Of a stretch of DNA of 47,430 nucleotides, positions 16,253 through 25,339 are shown in pieces. Origin of the DNA: Candidatus Coatesiibacteriota bacterium (lineage in GTDB: Bacteria > JAFGND01); the NCBI GenBank assembly GCA_016927185.1, contig JAFGND010000028.1, forward strand, positions 1-47,430. Direction: 5' to 3'. The notes under the pieces were generated by a model, which was given only the letters and a program-made list of their open reading frames with translations, was not told where the DNA came from and searched no databases. The translations under genes were made by a program, and so were the position numbers. Every line of letters begins with the position of its first letter. The stretch's first letter is position 1.

Positions 16253-17110
16253 CTATTCAAATGAATGTATTAGCTTTCTTAATTTGTCCTCATCTGGTAT
16301 TCTTCTGAATAATGGCAAATCATTATTCCTGTATATTCCCAGATTATCCTCGAAAGCATTTCTTTCGTTTATATAAAAAATCCCAAGTGCCAGTTTGTCT
16401 TTCCCAATTGCCCTATCAAATGCTTTCAATCTATCTGTATAATCAAAATCCTCTTCCAGATAATAAGTATTCTCCCTGAACCATGAAAAAGTGTTAACTT
16501 TGTTGAAAGATACGCAAGGATGCATCATATCGACAATAGACAATCCCTTATGATTGATAGCTTTTTTCAATATCTCCTTAGATTTGTCAATATCACCGCT
16601 GAAGGCTCTGGATACAAATGATGCATTCAGACTTATAGCAAGAGCAACAGCATTAAAAGGTTCTGATGAAACACCATCCTTCTGTATTTTGGTTTTGAAA
16701 CCTATCTGACTAGTTGGCGAGGCTTGCCCTTTTGTCAGTCCATAAATCATATTATTGTGTATCACAACTGTTATATCAGGATTTCTTCTGATTGCATGTA
16801 GCAGATGATTACCTCCTTCTCCATACATGCAACCATCTCCGCTTTCAGCAATAACTACAAGATTTCTGTTAGATGCTTTTATTCCTGTAGCAGGGGGAAT
16901 AGATCTTCCATGCAATCCGTTAAAAACATTGGACTTAAGGTAATGAGGAATTTTCGCTGCTTGTCCAATTCCAGATACTAGAACAAGATTTTCTGGAGAA
17001 ATATCTAGTTCATCAAGAGCATTTTTTAGTATATTAAGAATGCTGTAATTACCACATCCTGGACACCATGCTATATCAATGTTACCTAAATCATATCTTG
17101 TAGGTTTCAT
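16253..17110 (-). CDS. korB: 2-oxoacid:ferredoxin oxidoreductase, beta (TPP-binding) subunit
   Basis: A 285-residue subunit. [11 protein letters not shown] (Cys16, Cys19) opens the domain; [12 protein letters not shown], the [13 protein letters not shown] block and the TPP-binding [15 protein letters not shown]...VVIHNN follow, with [12 protein letters not shown] typical of KorB-like proteins. With the alpha-gamma subunit encoded 1 nt upstream, it would oxidatively decarboxylate a 2-oxoacid to an acyl-CoA and reduce ferredoxin. 2-oxoglutarate is the commonest substrate of this two-subunit type, but substrate choice cannot be read from sequence alone. The ribosome site AAGGAG lies in the end of the alpha gene. 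The subunit has no ferredoxin domain of its own. Confidence 0.92.
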   Translation of the reverse strand: MKPTRYDLGNIDIAWCPGCGNYSILNILKNALDELDISPENLVLVSGIGQAAKIPHYLKSNVFNGLHGRSIPPATGIKASNRNLVVIAESGDGCMYGEGGNHLLHAIRRNPDITVVIHNNMIYGLTKGQASPTSQIGFKTKIQKDGVSSEPFNAVALAISLNASFVSRAFSGDIDKSKEILKKAINHKGLSIVDMMHPCVSFNKVNTFSWFRENTYYLEEDFDYTDRLKAFDRAIGKDKLALGIFYINERNAFEDNLGIYRNNDLPLFRRIPDEDKLRKLIHSFE

Positions 17111-17111
17111 T

Positions 17112-18818
17112 TCAACTCCTTAATGCTATTCTAAGGTTTTCTTCTATTTCCTCTTTCGAGAATGGCAAACCATTGGATTTCAATATCCTTTTTTCAATAT
17201 TGATCCCAAACTCAAGCTTGAGAAGCCTTCCTAGTTGACCTGTTTCATTGTTCTCAATCAAGATTATTGTCTTGTTTTTCAGATACTCAGGAATACTGTC
17301 ATGCAAAGGATATACCTGTATCAGATGCATCAAGGCAATATCCTTGAATTCTTTATTCTTCAATGCTTCTGCTATCACATTGAATGTAGAGCCCCATGAA
17401 ACAATTACATAATTCCTATTCAAATCACCAAGTAAAACTGGGGGTATTATCGCTTTTTTTATTTCCTCTATTTTGGATATCCTCTTCCTGTTCATCTCTT
17501 CTCTTATATCTAGATCTTCTGTAAGATGTCCAATTTCATCATGTTCATCACTATCAACAACTACCAGACCTTTCCCATATCCCGGAACAGATCTAGGTGA
17601 AATTCCATTTATGGTTAATTCGTACCTTTTATAATCAAGATTACTCTCTATTATACAAGATTTATTTCCTGTGTCAGGAATATCAAGTGTGTCTGGTTCA
17701 ATATCATAATATGTATCAAGGAAGTATTGATCAGTAAGTATGAAAACAGGTATCTGGAATTTATCAGCAAGATTGAAAGCCTTCTGGGTAATACAAAAAC
17801 CGTTTTCAAGTGTTGATGGAGCAAAAATTATTCTTGGAAATGAGCCATGACCCGAATACAGAACCATTTCAAGATCTCCTTGCTCTGTTCTTGTAGGAAG
17901 TCCAGTAGCAGGACCTGGTCTCTGTCCAATATGAATAACAAGAGGAGTTTCTGTCATACCGCAGAGACTCACTCCTTCAATCATAAGAGCAAATCCTCCT
18001 CCAGAGGTTGTTACCATTGATCTGGCTCCTGCATAAGAAGCACCAAGACTCATATTTATTGCACTTATCTCATCCTCTGCTTGTTCAGCAATTATCCCAA
18101 ACTCCCTTGATTGCTGAGAAAGAAAAGTCAAGACACCTGTAGAGGGAGACATAGGATATGAGGCTATGAAATTACATCCTCCTGCAATAGCACCCAGGGC
18201 AATTGAATCGGTTCCGCTAAAAAGCAGATTTGTCTTCACGAATTCCTTTTTCTCAATATTTATCTTTATTTGTTTTAACGATATGCCTTCTGCCATGCCT
18301 GATCTTATAGCTTCAATATTCTTCTTTATTACTTCATTATCCTTTTTTCCGAAAAAGCCTTGTATGAATTCCTCTGATATAGATATGTCTGTATCAAGCA
18401 TACCAAGCATAAGACCCGCAATAACTATATTAGTATATATATTGCCCCCAAGTTTCCTGGCAATTGAAGAGAAATCAATTTCTATAATGTTTTCATGATC
18501 AGGATAGAAATTGCCTTTCTCACCTATCATTATTGTATCTCTTGATATTCTTTTCAATAGGTGACTGCTATACCCTTTATCCAGTGGAAAAAGAATATCT
18601 ATCTTGTCGCAAAACGAATTTATGCTTATATCAGATACTATTATTTCAGATGAATTGCATCCTCCCCTTATTCTCGACATATATTCCTTTGTAGCAAAAA
18701 CATTGTATCCATTTTTCTTGAGAATTGATGTCAGTATGCTTTCTACTGTACTGACTCCTTGTCCTGCTTGACCGCTTATGACTATTATCAACTTGTTATT
18801 GAATTCATTAACTACCAT
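17112..18818 (-). CDS. korA: 2-oxoacid:acceptor oxidoreductase, fused gamma-alpha subunit
   Basis: A 568-residue subunit from ATG 18818, chosen because GAGG lies 6 nt upstream; an ATG at 18830 has no such site. Residues about 10-185 are the gamma domain ([34 protein letters not shown]). Residues about 205-568 are the alpha, pyrimidine-binding part ([69 protein letters not shown]). Fused gamma-alpha plus separate beta is the usual KorAB layout. The enzyme is oxygen-sensitive in known systems and fits anaerobic life. It heads the minus-strand group korA-korB-nitroreductase-lysAC. Confidence 0.93.
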   Translation of the reverse strand: MVVNEFNNKLIIVISGQAGQGVSTVESILTSILKKNGYNVFATKEYMSRIRGGCNSSEIIVSDISINSFCDKIDILFPLDKGYSSHLLKRISRDTIMIGEKGNFYPDHENIIEIDFSSIARKLGGNIYTNIVIAGLMLGMLDTDISISEEFIQGFFGKKDNEVIKKNIEAIRSGMAEGISLKQIKINIEKKEFVKTNLLFSGTDSIALGAIAGGCNFIASYPMSPSTGVLTFLSQQSREFGIIAEQAEDEISAINMSLGASYAGARSMVTTSGGGFALMIEGVSLCGMTETPLVIHIGQRPGPATGLPTRTEQGDLEMVLYSGHGSFPRIIFAPSTLENGFCITQKAFNLADKFQIPVFILTDQYFLDTYYDIEPDTLDIPDTGNKSCIIESNLDYKRYELTINGISPRSVPGYGKGLVVVDSDEHDEIGHLTEDLDIREEMNRKRISKIEEIKKAIIPPVLLGDLNRNYVIVSWGSTFNVIAEALKNKEFKDIALMHLIQVYPLHDSIPEYLKNKTIILIENNETGQLGRLLKLEFGINIEKRILKSNGLPFSKEEIEENLRIALRS

Positions 18819-18848
18819 TCTTAACCTCATTGTCTAAGTGATGTTTCT

Positions 18849-18877
18849 TTTTCTCTCATGTATGAGATATTTGTCAA
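18849..18877 (-). promoter_or_regulatory. Putative promoter/operator of the ferredoxin oxidoreductase operon
   Basis: On the minus strand TTGACA (18877-18872) lies about 55 nt before the korA start. The spacer region contains a perfect palindrome, TCTCAT-GT-ATGAGA, at 18854-18867, where a repressor would block polymerase. The -10 at 17 nt is poor (AGAAAA), so the promoter may need help or the true -10 differs. Confidence 0.35.
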
Positions 18878-18968
18878 GATTCTTGTTAGCTCAATGCAGA
18901 TTAATATAATATCTGGATTGTAAATTATTCAACCAGGATATATTTTATTTATGTCCTGCAAAAAACAG

Positions 18969-18997
18969 TTGACAGAAAATTTAGACAGACTTTTTAA
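18969..18997 (+). promoter_or_regulatory. Putative promoter of the hybrid histidine kinase gene
   Basis: TTGACA at 18969-18974, 17-nt spacer, then TTTTAA at 18992-18997, about 40 nt before the proposed TTG start at 19037. It faces away from the ferredoxin oxidoreductase promoter in the same 218-nt divergent gap. Confidence 0.4.
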
Positions 18998-19036
18998 CTC
19001 TACTTGAATCAGGCAAAGTTGAAAGAGGGATTTTTT

Positions 19037-20665
19037 TTGAATAAACTCTTGAGTAGTGAATATCTGGCTTATCTTGATAAAATTGATTTTATGATTATTG
19101 TCATCAACAAGGATGAGAATATTCATTTTATCAATGAAACAGCATGTAAAATAACAGGATATGAAAGAGACGAATTAAAAGGAAAGAATTACTTCAATAA
19201 TCTTATTCCGGAGAACATAAGGTATGAAATAAGAGAGGTTTTCAGGAGTATTATTTCAAACAGAATCAGTTTTCTTGAAGAAGGATTCAATCCAATCATT
19301 GCCAAAGATGGAACAATAAAGAATATCTTATGGTCAAACAAGATTTTGAAAAATAATAAAGGAGAGATTACAGGTACTTTAAGTACAGGTAAGCTAATTG
19401 CTGAACAAGAATCATATGAATATGCCAATATGAATATTGTATCACAGCTCCTCTCTATACTCAATAGCATAGATCAGGCTATATATGTAGCTGATTTTGA
19501 TACTTACGAAATTCTTTATGCAAATCCAGTAATACAAAGATTGTTTAATGACCAGTTAATTGGAAAGAAGTGTCATAAGGTTTTACAGAATATCGATGAA
19601 CCTTGCAGCTTCTGTACAAATGATTTGTTAAGAAAAAACAAGAATGAACCATATATATGGGAATGGCAAAATCTCAAGTTGAAAAAGGATTATCTTTGCA
19701 TTGACAGAGCAATAAAATGGGCTAACAACAAGGATGTTAGATTTGAACTGGCAATTGACATAACCAGAAACAAACAGATTGAAAGAGATTTGGCAAGAAA
19801 GCTGAATTATGAAAAAGCTCTGTCAGATATTTCCAATCTCCTTACCATAAGCCTGCTAAAAAAAGAAAGCATAACCGAAGCTTTGTCAATCCTTATAAGT
19901 TCATTCAATGCTTGCAGGGGATATGTTTTCGAAAACATTGAATCTCCTGACAAGGGTTTATGCATGCAGCAAATTCATTATACATATAATGAGAAGAAAA
20001 TCAAAAAGAAAATCAATAATCCTGTTAGACAAGAAATACCATATCATCCTGATCTTTCAAGAATAAGAAAAGAACTGGAGAACAACAAAGCCATTTTAAG
20101 CAAAATCAATGAGATGAAAAAGCCTGAAGTTGATGCTTTACAGGCAAGTGATACTAAAGTCATTTATATTATACCAATCAGGGCTTTTGATAAATGGTAT
20201 GGTTTTGCAAGAATTGATATCTGTGATCAGGAAGTAGAATTAACTGAAGAGGAAAAAAACCTTCTTGTCACTGCAGTAAATATTATAGGAAATTATATCG
20301 AAAGAAAAATCTCTGTTAATGCCTTGAAAGACGAGAAGGAAAGGTTATCTATAACACTTCGCAGTATAGGTGATGGGGTAATAGCATTAAACGAAAAAGC
20401 CTGCATAACATTGCTAAATAAAGCTGCTGAAAGCTTGACCGGCTGGAAAGAAAAAGATGCCATTGGGAAGAACCTTGTTGATGTTTTTTGCATACTGAAT
20501 GATAAAACAAGAAATCCTATTGACCATCCAGTAAAAAATATTATTGAATCAGATCAGATAATAAATTTGAGTAACTCCATCCTTGTTTCAAAGGATGGAA
20601 GTGAAAGATATATTTCATATACATATGCCCCAAAAAAAACAATAATAATAAGGTCATTGGTGTAA
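19037..20665 (+). CDS. Hybrid sensor histidine kinase, N-terminal sensory part (PAS-PAS-GAF-PAS), cut by frameshift
   Basis: This 542-codon frame is the sensory half of a kinase whose catalytic half continues in the -1 frame at 20713-21846. The start is taken as TTG 19037, 6 nt after AGAGGGA; the frame is open to 19004. Visible domains are PAS1 (about residues 15-125, INETACKITGYERDELKGKNY), PAS2 with a PCSFC motif (about 140-245), a GAF-like domain (about 260-425), and PAS3 (about 430-540, GDGVIALNEKACITLLNKAAESLTGW). There is no membrane helix, so sensing is probably cytoplasmic. At 20632-20639 eight adenines precede the shift: in the present frame the protein ends IIIRSLV, while the -1 frame gives KKNNNNKVIGVILIFKDITD, the proper end of a PAS domain. 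The gene could be a real frameshift mutant, an assembly error, or rely on slippage. Confidence 0.8.
   Translation: MNKLLSSEYLAYLDKIDFMIIVINKDENIHFINETACKITGYERDELKGKNYFNNLIPENIRYEIREVFRSIISNRISFLEEGFNPIIAKDGTIKNILWSNKILKNNKGEITGTLSTGKLIAEQESYEYANMNIVSQLLSILNSIDQAIYVADFDTYEILYANPVIQRLFNDQLIGKKCHKVLQNIDEPCSFCTNDLLRKNKNEPYIWEWQNLKLKKDYLCIDRAIKWANNKDVRFELAIDITRNKQIERDLARKLNYEKALSDISNLLTISLLKKESITEALSILISSFNACRGYVFENIESPDKGLCMQQIHYTYNEKKIKKKINNPVRQEIPYHPDLSRIRKELENNKAILSKINEMKKPEVDALQASDTKVIYIIPIRAFDKWYGFARIDICDQEVELTEEEKNLLVTAVNIIGNYIERKISVNALKDEKERLSITLRSIGDGVIALNEKACITLLNKAAESLTGWKEKDAIGKNLVDVFCILNDKTRNPIDHPVKNIIESDQIINLSNSILVSKDGSERYISYTYAPKKTIIIRSLV
20632..20640 (+). other. A8 homopolymer at the frameshift in the hybrid kinase gene
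   Basis: Eight adenines followed by C. In the upstream frame the codons are CCA-AAA-AAA-ACA, so the run contains the slippery heptamer A-AAA-AAA. A -1 slip, or one extra A in the mRNA by polymerase slippage, joins the two frames exactly and restores PAS3 and the kinase core. No strong downstream hairpin was seen, which favours an indel or transcriptional slippage over classical ribosomal frameshifting. Confidence 0.6.
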
Positions 20666-20712
20666 TACTAATTTTCAAGGATATTACTGACAAATTAAAA
20701 ATAGATATAGAG

Positions 20713-21846
20713 ATGCAGAAAATAGACAAACTTGAATCAATTGGTTTGCTTGCTGGAGGTATTGCTCATGATTTCAATAATTTCCTGATGGCTATCTGGG
20801 GAAATATAGACATAGCAAAAGCTTCCATTGATAACAAAGAGACTGTCCTCCACAGATTATTTGAATCGGAAAAAGCGTTGGCCAAGGCTGAAGAACTGAC
20901 TAATCAGCTTCTGACCTTCTCAAAGGGTGGAATTCCAATAAAGAAAAAACTTCTTAGTAATAATTTCATGAAAGAAGCTATTGATTTTGTACTTCATGGT
21001 TCAAAAGTTAAAAGCTTCTATGAATTCAATCAGACTTATCAGACTCTTGTAGATGAATCACAATTAAGCAGGGTTTTAAGTAATATTGCTTTGAATGCAG
21101 TGGAAGCAATGGATGAAGGTGGAACTCTGAATATTGCGGTGGATAATTTCGATATAACAAATCAGATAGAGATTCCCCTGGAAGAAGGAAAATATGTGAA
21201 GATTTCAATAAAGGATAATGGAACAGGCATTTCTGAAAAACATCTGTCAAGAATTTTTGATCCCTATTTTACTACAAAAGCGAAAGGAAGTGGTCTTGGT
21301 CTTGCAGTTGCTTTTTCAATAATCAAATACCATAATGGTTATCTTAAAGTTGAATCAAAAAAAGGTGCTGGTTCTACATTTTCGATATACCTGCCTGCAT
21401 CCCTTGACACAAAGGAGATTGTAGAAAAAAGTGATAGTTTAGATTCATCCAGTGAAAGAATTCTGGTAATGGATGACGATGATATGGTGAGAGACGTGCT
21501 TGGGATAATGATTAAGACAATAGGTTATGATGTAGATTTCGCAATTGACGGAGAAGAGGCCCTGAAAAAAGTGGAAAAAGCATTTTATGAAAACAAGGGA
21601 TACTGCCTTATTATAATGGATCTTACCATTCCAGGTGGAATGGGAGGAAAGGAAGCAGTTACTTTAGTAAAAAAGAATTATCCGGCAATTAAAGTGATTG
21701 TCTCAAGCGGATATTCAAAAGATCCTGTAATGGCTGATTTCAGGAAATACGGTTTTGATGGAATGCTTGCAAAACCATTTAATCATAACATGCTTGAAAA
21801 TGCACTGAATGAGATTCTTAGTAAAAAAAGGGATCAACCCAGATAA
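20713..21846 (+). CDS. Hybrid sensor histidine kinase, catalytic part (HisKA, HATPase, receiver)
   Basis: The 377-codon catalytic half of the split kinase; the coding frame really begins near 20639 and has no good independent ribosome site before ATG 20713. GGIAHDFNNFLMAIWGNI carries the phospho-accepting histidine. HATPase boxes are NIALNAVEAM (N), IKDNGTGI (G1), FDPYFTTKAKGSGLGLAVA (F/G2). A receiver domain fills the last ~125 residues (ILVMDDDDMVRD acidic pocket, phosphorylated Asp in IIMDLTIPG, Lys in MLAKPF). The AHDFNN type with an attached receiver usually passes phosphate onward through a further protein, not encoded here. It converges with the liv operon, overlapping livF by 13 nt. 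Regulation of the transporter is possible but not shown. Confidence 0.88.
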   Translation: MQKIDKLESIGLLAGGIAHDFNNFLMAIWGNIDIAKASIDNKETVLHRLFESEKALAKAEELTNQLLTFSKGGIPIKKKLLSNNFMKEAIDFVLHGSKVKSFYEFNQTYQTLVDESQLSRVLSNIALNAVEAMDEGGTLNIAVDNFDITNQIEIPLEEGKYVKISIKDNGTGISEKHLSRIFDPYFTTKAKGSGLGLAVAFSIIKYHNGYLKVESKKGAGSTFSIYLPASLDTKEIVEKSDSLDSSSERILVMDDDDMVRDVLGIMIKTIGYDVDFAIDGEEALKKVEKAFYENKGYCLIIMDLTIPGGMGGKEAVTLVKKNYPAIKVIVSSGYSKDPVMADFRKYGFDGMLAKPFNHNMLENALNEILSKKRDQPR

Positions 21847-22532
21847 GCTTCCTTGACTCTCTCGTTTTCAGCTACTTCTTTTGAAGTACCCTGTATGATA
21901 ATACTTCCTGTCTCCAAAACATAAGCTCTATCCGCTATTTCCAGAGCCATGTTAGCATTCTGCTCTACAAGAAGTATCGTTGTACCTGCTTTGTTTATTT
22001 TCACAAGATTATCAAATATCTCCTGGACAAGCATTGGGGCAAGTCCCATTGAAGGTTCATCCAGCAGCATCAGATTTGCATTCTGCATCATGCCTCTTGC
22101 CACAGCCAGCATTTGCTGCTCACCACCTGAAAGAGTTCCTCCCAGTTGTGAAAGCCTCTCTTTTAATCTGGGAAAAACTGAAAGCACCTTTTCCATATCT
22201 TCATTTATTTTCTTGTCATTTCTTGTATATGCACCAAGCTCCAGGTTTTCTTTTACAGTAAGATTCCCGAAAATTATCCTTCCTTCAGGGATATGTGCAA
22301 TACCGAGTTTAGTTATCTTGTGTGGAGGTAAATCTGGTCTGACCTCTTCATTATTTAGTTTTATCTGTCCTTTATATGGTATCAAATGAGATATTGCTCT
22401 TAGTGTTGTGCTTTTACCTGCACCATTTGCCCCAATGAGAGTAACGATTTCTCCTTCAGCAACATTGAATGATATTCCTTTCAATGCTTCAATTACACCA
22501 TAATAAACATATAGATTATTAACTTCTAGCAT
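21834..22532 (-). CDS. livF: Branched-chain amino acid ABC transporter, ATP-binding protein LivF
   Basis: A 232-residue ATPase from ATG 22532 (a TTG four codons upstream is open). Walker A GANGAGKST, signature GTLSGGEQQMLAVARGMM, Walker B LMLLDEPSMGLAP, and the LivF-typical HIPEGRIIFGNLTVKENL. The Walker B/D-loop SMGLAPMLV is diagnostic of LivF as opposed to LivG. It pairs with LivG on the cytoplasmic side of the LivHM permease. Its start overlaps the end of livG by 14 nt. It is the last gene of the five-gene livKHMGF operon, and its stop region overlaps the end of the convergent histidine kinase. Substrates are probably Leu/Ile/Val or other hydrophobic amino acids; related systems also take up amides or urea. 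Confidence 0.95.
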   Translation of the reverse strand: MLEVNNLYVYYGVIEALKGISFNVAEGEIVTLIGANGAGKSTTLRAISHLIPYKGQIKLNNEEVRPDLPPHKITKLGIAHIPEGRIIFGNLTVKENLELGAYTRNDKKINEDMEKVLSVFPRLKERLSQLGGTLSGGEQQMLAVARGMMQNANLMLLDEPSMGLAPMLVQEIFDNLVKINKAGTTILLVEQNANMALEIADRAYVLETGSIIIQGTSKEVAENERVKEAYLG

Positions 22533-23292
22533 CTTTAGTTCCAAGGTAAGCTTCTATTACCTGAGGATTGTTCTTTACTTCGAAAGGAGTTCCCTCTGCA
22601 ATTTTCACTCCAAAATCAAGAACAATTATCCTGTTGCATAAATCCATTACAAACTTTATATGATGTTCAATCAATAAAATACTCAAGTTGTACTTCTCTT
22701 TTATGAAATGAATCAGGGATTGGAGTTTCTGAGTTTCGACAGGATTCATTCCTGCTGCAGGTTCGTCAAGAAGTAGAATCTTAGGAGAAGTAGCCATTGC
22801 TCTTGCAATTTCCAGTCTTCTCTGTAATCCATAAGGCAAAGCTGATGCTTCATGTTTATAGTAATCCTTAAGTTCAAATATTTCAAGCAGTTCAAGGCTT
22901 TTGTTCTCTATATCCTTCTCTTCATCTTTGAATTTCCTTCCCCTCATGACTGAAGAGATAATTCCATATTGTATATGAGTATGAAAAGAGAGTTTTATAT
23001 TGTCGAGGACAGTCAATTTCTTGAATAATCTTATATTCTGGAAGGTTCTTGCTATTCCCTTACTTGTAATTTTATATGGTTTTGTTCCACTAATGTCAGT
23101 ATTTTCAAGTAATATAAATCCAGAAGTTGGAGAATAAACTCCTGTTATGACATTAAAGACAGTTGTTTTCCCTGCACCATTTGGCCCTATTAATCCAAGC
23201 AAATCACCGTTTTCAAGGCTCAAATCAAGTTCATTAATTGCTACCAATCCACCGAATTTCATCGTTAGTTTTCTTAAATCAAGCAACTGCAT
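22519..23292 (-). CDS. livG: Branched-chain amino acid ABC transporter, ATP-binding protein LivG
   Basis: A 257-residue ATPase with Walker A GPNGAGKTT, Q-loop ARTFQNIRLFKKLTVLDNI, signature ALPYGLQRRLEIARAMA and Walker B ILLLDEPAAGMNP. The 'GMNPVE' D-loop and the ~20-residue longer middle region are LivG traits. Its ATG overlaps the TAA stop of livM by one base (TAATG), indicating translational coupling. The C-terminus ends IEAYLGTKDARS, the usual LivG tail. Confidence 0.95.
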   Translation of the reverse strand: MQLLDLRKLTMKFGGLVAINELDLSLENGDLLGLIGPNGAGKTTVFNVITGVYSPTSGFILLENTDISGTKPYKITSKGIARTFQNIRLFKKLTVLDNIKLSFHTHIQYGIISSVMRGRKFKDEEKDIENKSLELLEIFELKDYYKHEASALPYGLQRRLEIARAMATSPKILLLDEPAAGMNPVETQKLQSLIHFIKEKYNLSILLIEHHIKFVMDLCNRIIVLDFGVKIAEGTPFEVKNNPQVIEAYLGTKDARS

Positions 23293-24335
23293 TATCTGTA
23301 TTCCCTTGGAATCATGAATCTGAATTCCTTGTTACCCATTAATCCTGCTGGTTTCTTGAGCATTAAAACTATCAGTAATAATGCATAAAAAACAAATCTC
23401 CATTCATCAAGATTAAGTGTTCTTGTGAATTCAAGGACACAAGTCAAACCCATTGCTGATAGTATCGATCCTGATATGGAGCCAATACCTCCAGCATAGA
23501 CATAAATCAAATACTCAATACTTTTAAGAAAAGTGAAATTGTTGGGAGAAATAAACAGGAGCTTATGAGCCAGCAAACCTCCTCCAACTCCTGCCCAGAA
23601 AGCACTTATTGAAAAAGCCATTGTCTTGTATTTTGTAGTATTAATTCCCATGGTTTCCGAGGCAATTTCATCTTCAGATATTGATTGAAATGCTCTTCCG
23701 AATGATGAATAAATAAGATTCCTCATCATGATAATACCGATTGCCACAATTATCAGGACAACCGGTAAAATGGATCTTTCATCAATGCCTGTGATACCCC
23801 TGGGTCCTCCTATTTCTTTGATGACATTTGAAATGGAAACTAATCCAATACTATTCAGTACATTAGCTATATCATCAGAAATAACCATAATTGAACGAAT
23901 TACCTCGCTGAAACCAAGTGTCACTATTGCAAGATAATCACCTTTCAAGCGAAGTGTCGGCAAACCAATAAGATAACCAATCAGTCCTGATGTTATTCCT
24001 CCAATAATCAAAGCTAATATAAAAACCAACCATCCTGCATTACCAGAAGCAGGTAAGATGATTTTTGTAATCATAGATGCAGAATAGGCACCAATGCACA
24101 TAAAACCACCATGCCCAAGGGATAACTGCCCAGTAAACCCATTCACCAGATTCAAGGAAACTGCCATCAGTACATTAATCAAGGCAATTGTTATAATATG
24201 GCTTATGAATTCTGATAATATGGGTTCACCCGTTGATTTTTGTGGTGTTTGTAAAATGTTCATGAATATCAAAACTGCTGTCATTATAATAAAAAACAGC
24301 CAGTTACGTTTTATCAAAGTTATGAAATAATTCAT
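23292..24335 (-). CDS. livM: Branched-chain amino acid ABC transporter, permease LivM
   Basis: A 347-residue inner-membrane permease with about nine hydrophobic helices. The family signature SLGHGGFMCIGAYSASM near residue 75, LPTLRLKGDYLAIVTLGFSEVIRSIM, and GRAFQSISEDEIASETMGIN (the cytoplasmic EAA-like coupling loop) are clear. It ends KKPAGLMGNKEF, as usual for LivM. Its ATG overlaps the stop of livH by 4 nt (ATGA). Together with LivH it forms the membrane channel. Confidence 0.95.
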   Translation of the reverse strand: MNYFITLIKRNWLFFIIMTAVLIFMNILQTPQKSTGEPILSEFISHIITIALINVLMAVSLNLVNGFTGQLSLGHGGFMCIGAYSASMITKIILPASGNAGWLVFILALIIGGITSGLIGYLIGLPTLRLKGDYLAIVTLGFSEVIRSIMVISDDIANVLNSIGLVSISNVIKEIGGPRGITGIDERSILPVVLIIVAIGIIMMRNLIYSSFGRAFQSISEDEIASETMGINTTKYKTMAFSISAFWAGVGGGLLAHKLLFISPNNFTFLKSIEYLIYVYAGGIGSISGSILSAMGLTCVLEFTRTLNLDEWRFVFYALLLIVLMLKKPAGLMGNKEFRFMIPREYR

Positions 24336-25339
24336 ACTTTCTCAATTTCGAATTTACCCATCAATCCAGCAGGTTTGAAAATCAATACTATTATCAGTAA
24401 TGAAAAAGCTGAAACATCACCCAGCTGAGGATTTATCGAGCTTGCATATGTCTCGATAATTCCCATCAAGAAACCTCCAAGCATTGCTCCAGGAATGTTT
24501 CCAATACCACCAAGAACTGCAGCAATGAAAGCCTTCATTCCTGGCCATATTCCCATGAATGGATTATCCAGGCAGCAAAATGTCAGTGCATAAAGTGTTC
24601 CTGCAGCAGAAGCCAGAGAAGTCCCGATCCCGAAAGTCACCATTATTATGAAATTAACATCTATTCCCATGAGATAAGCTGCTTCTCTGTTGAAACTGAC
24701 TGCTCTCATCGCTTTCCCTATTCTGGTTTTCTTTACTATCAGTTCCAGAATTATCATCAACAAGATTGCTACAAAGAAATCTATTGATTTTACCATGGAT
24801 ATTGATATTCCAGCGAAATTGAAAATCCTGTCATCAATAAGCTTTGGAAAGCTTAGCATATTTGGACCGAAAACTATCTTATTGAAAGGGAAAAAGACTT
24901 TCTCGGCTGGAAGGGCAAAAAAGTTTTCAAGGAAAAGACTGACGCCAAGAGCAGTTATCAAGACAGATAATCTGGGCTTGTTTCTGAGAGGTTTGTATGC
25001 TACTTTTTCAATTGACATCCCGAGTACTGCAGTCACTATCATTGAAAGCAGCATTGCTGGAATGAAGGCAAGTCCTATCAATCCTCTTCCAGCGAGATAT
25101 GCTCCGACAAATGCTGAGATATATGCACCAAACATGAATAGATCACCATGTGCAAAATTTATCAGCTTTATTATACCATACACCATTGTATAGCCAAGCG
25201 CAATTAGTGCATATAAGCTCCCCAACTGCAATCCATTTACAAGCTGTTGCAGAAAGCCCTGGAAGCCATATTTGAGTATATATAATATGGTAAAGCTTAC
25301 TCCGATAGCAAGCCATACCATTTTCTCATTCTTCTTCAT
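24332..25339 (-). CDS. livH: Branched-chain amino acid ABC transporter, permease LivH
   Basis: A 335-residue permease with hydrophobic helices throughout. QQLVNGLQLGSLYALIALGYTMVYGIIKLINFAHGDLFMFGAY is the LivH opening, here preceded by one extra helix, which makes it slightly longer than the usual ~300 residues. GKAMRAVSFNREAAYLMGI is the coupling loop. The start ATG directly follows the TAG stop of the binding-protein gene. Confidence 0.95.
   Translation of the reverse strand: MKKNEKMVWLAIGVSFTILYILKYGFQGFLQQLVNGLQLGSLYALIALGYTMVYGIIKLINFAHGDLFMFGAYISAFVGAYLAGRGLIGLAFIPAMLLSMIVTAVLGMSIEKVAYKPLRNKPRLSVLITALGVSLFLENFFALPAEKVFFPFNKIVFGPNMLSFPKLIDDRIFNFAGISISMVKSIDFFVAILLMIILELIVKKTRIGKAMRAVSFNREAAYLMGIDVNFIIMVTFGIGTSLASAAGTLYALTFCCLDNPFMGIWPGMKAFIAAVLGGIGNIPGAMLGGFLMGIIETYASSINPQLGDVSAFSLLIIVLIFKPAGLMGKFEIEKV

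Noticed and set aside
21949-22389. 146-codon plus-strand open frame over livF
   Set aside because: It is antisense to a clearly functional ABC ATPase and has no ribosome site or recognisable motif.
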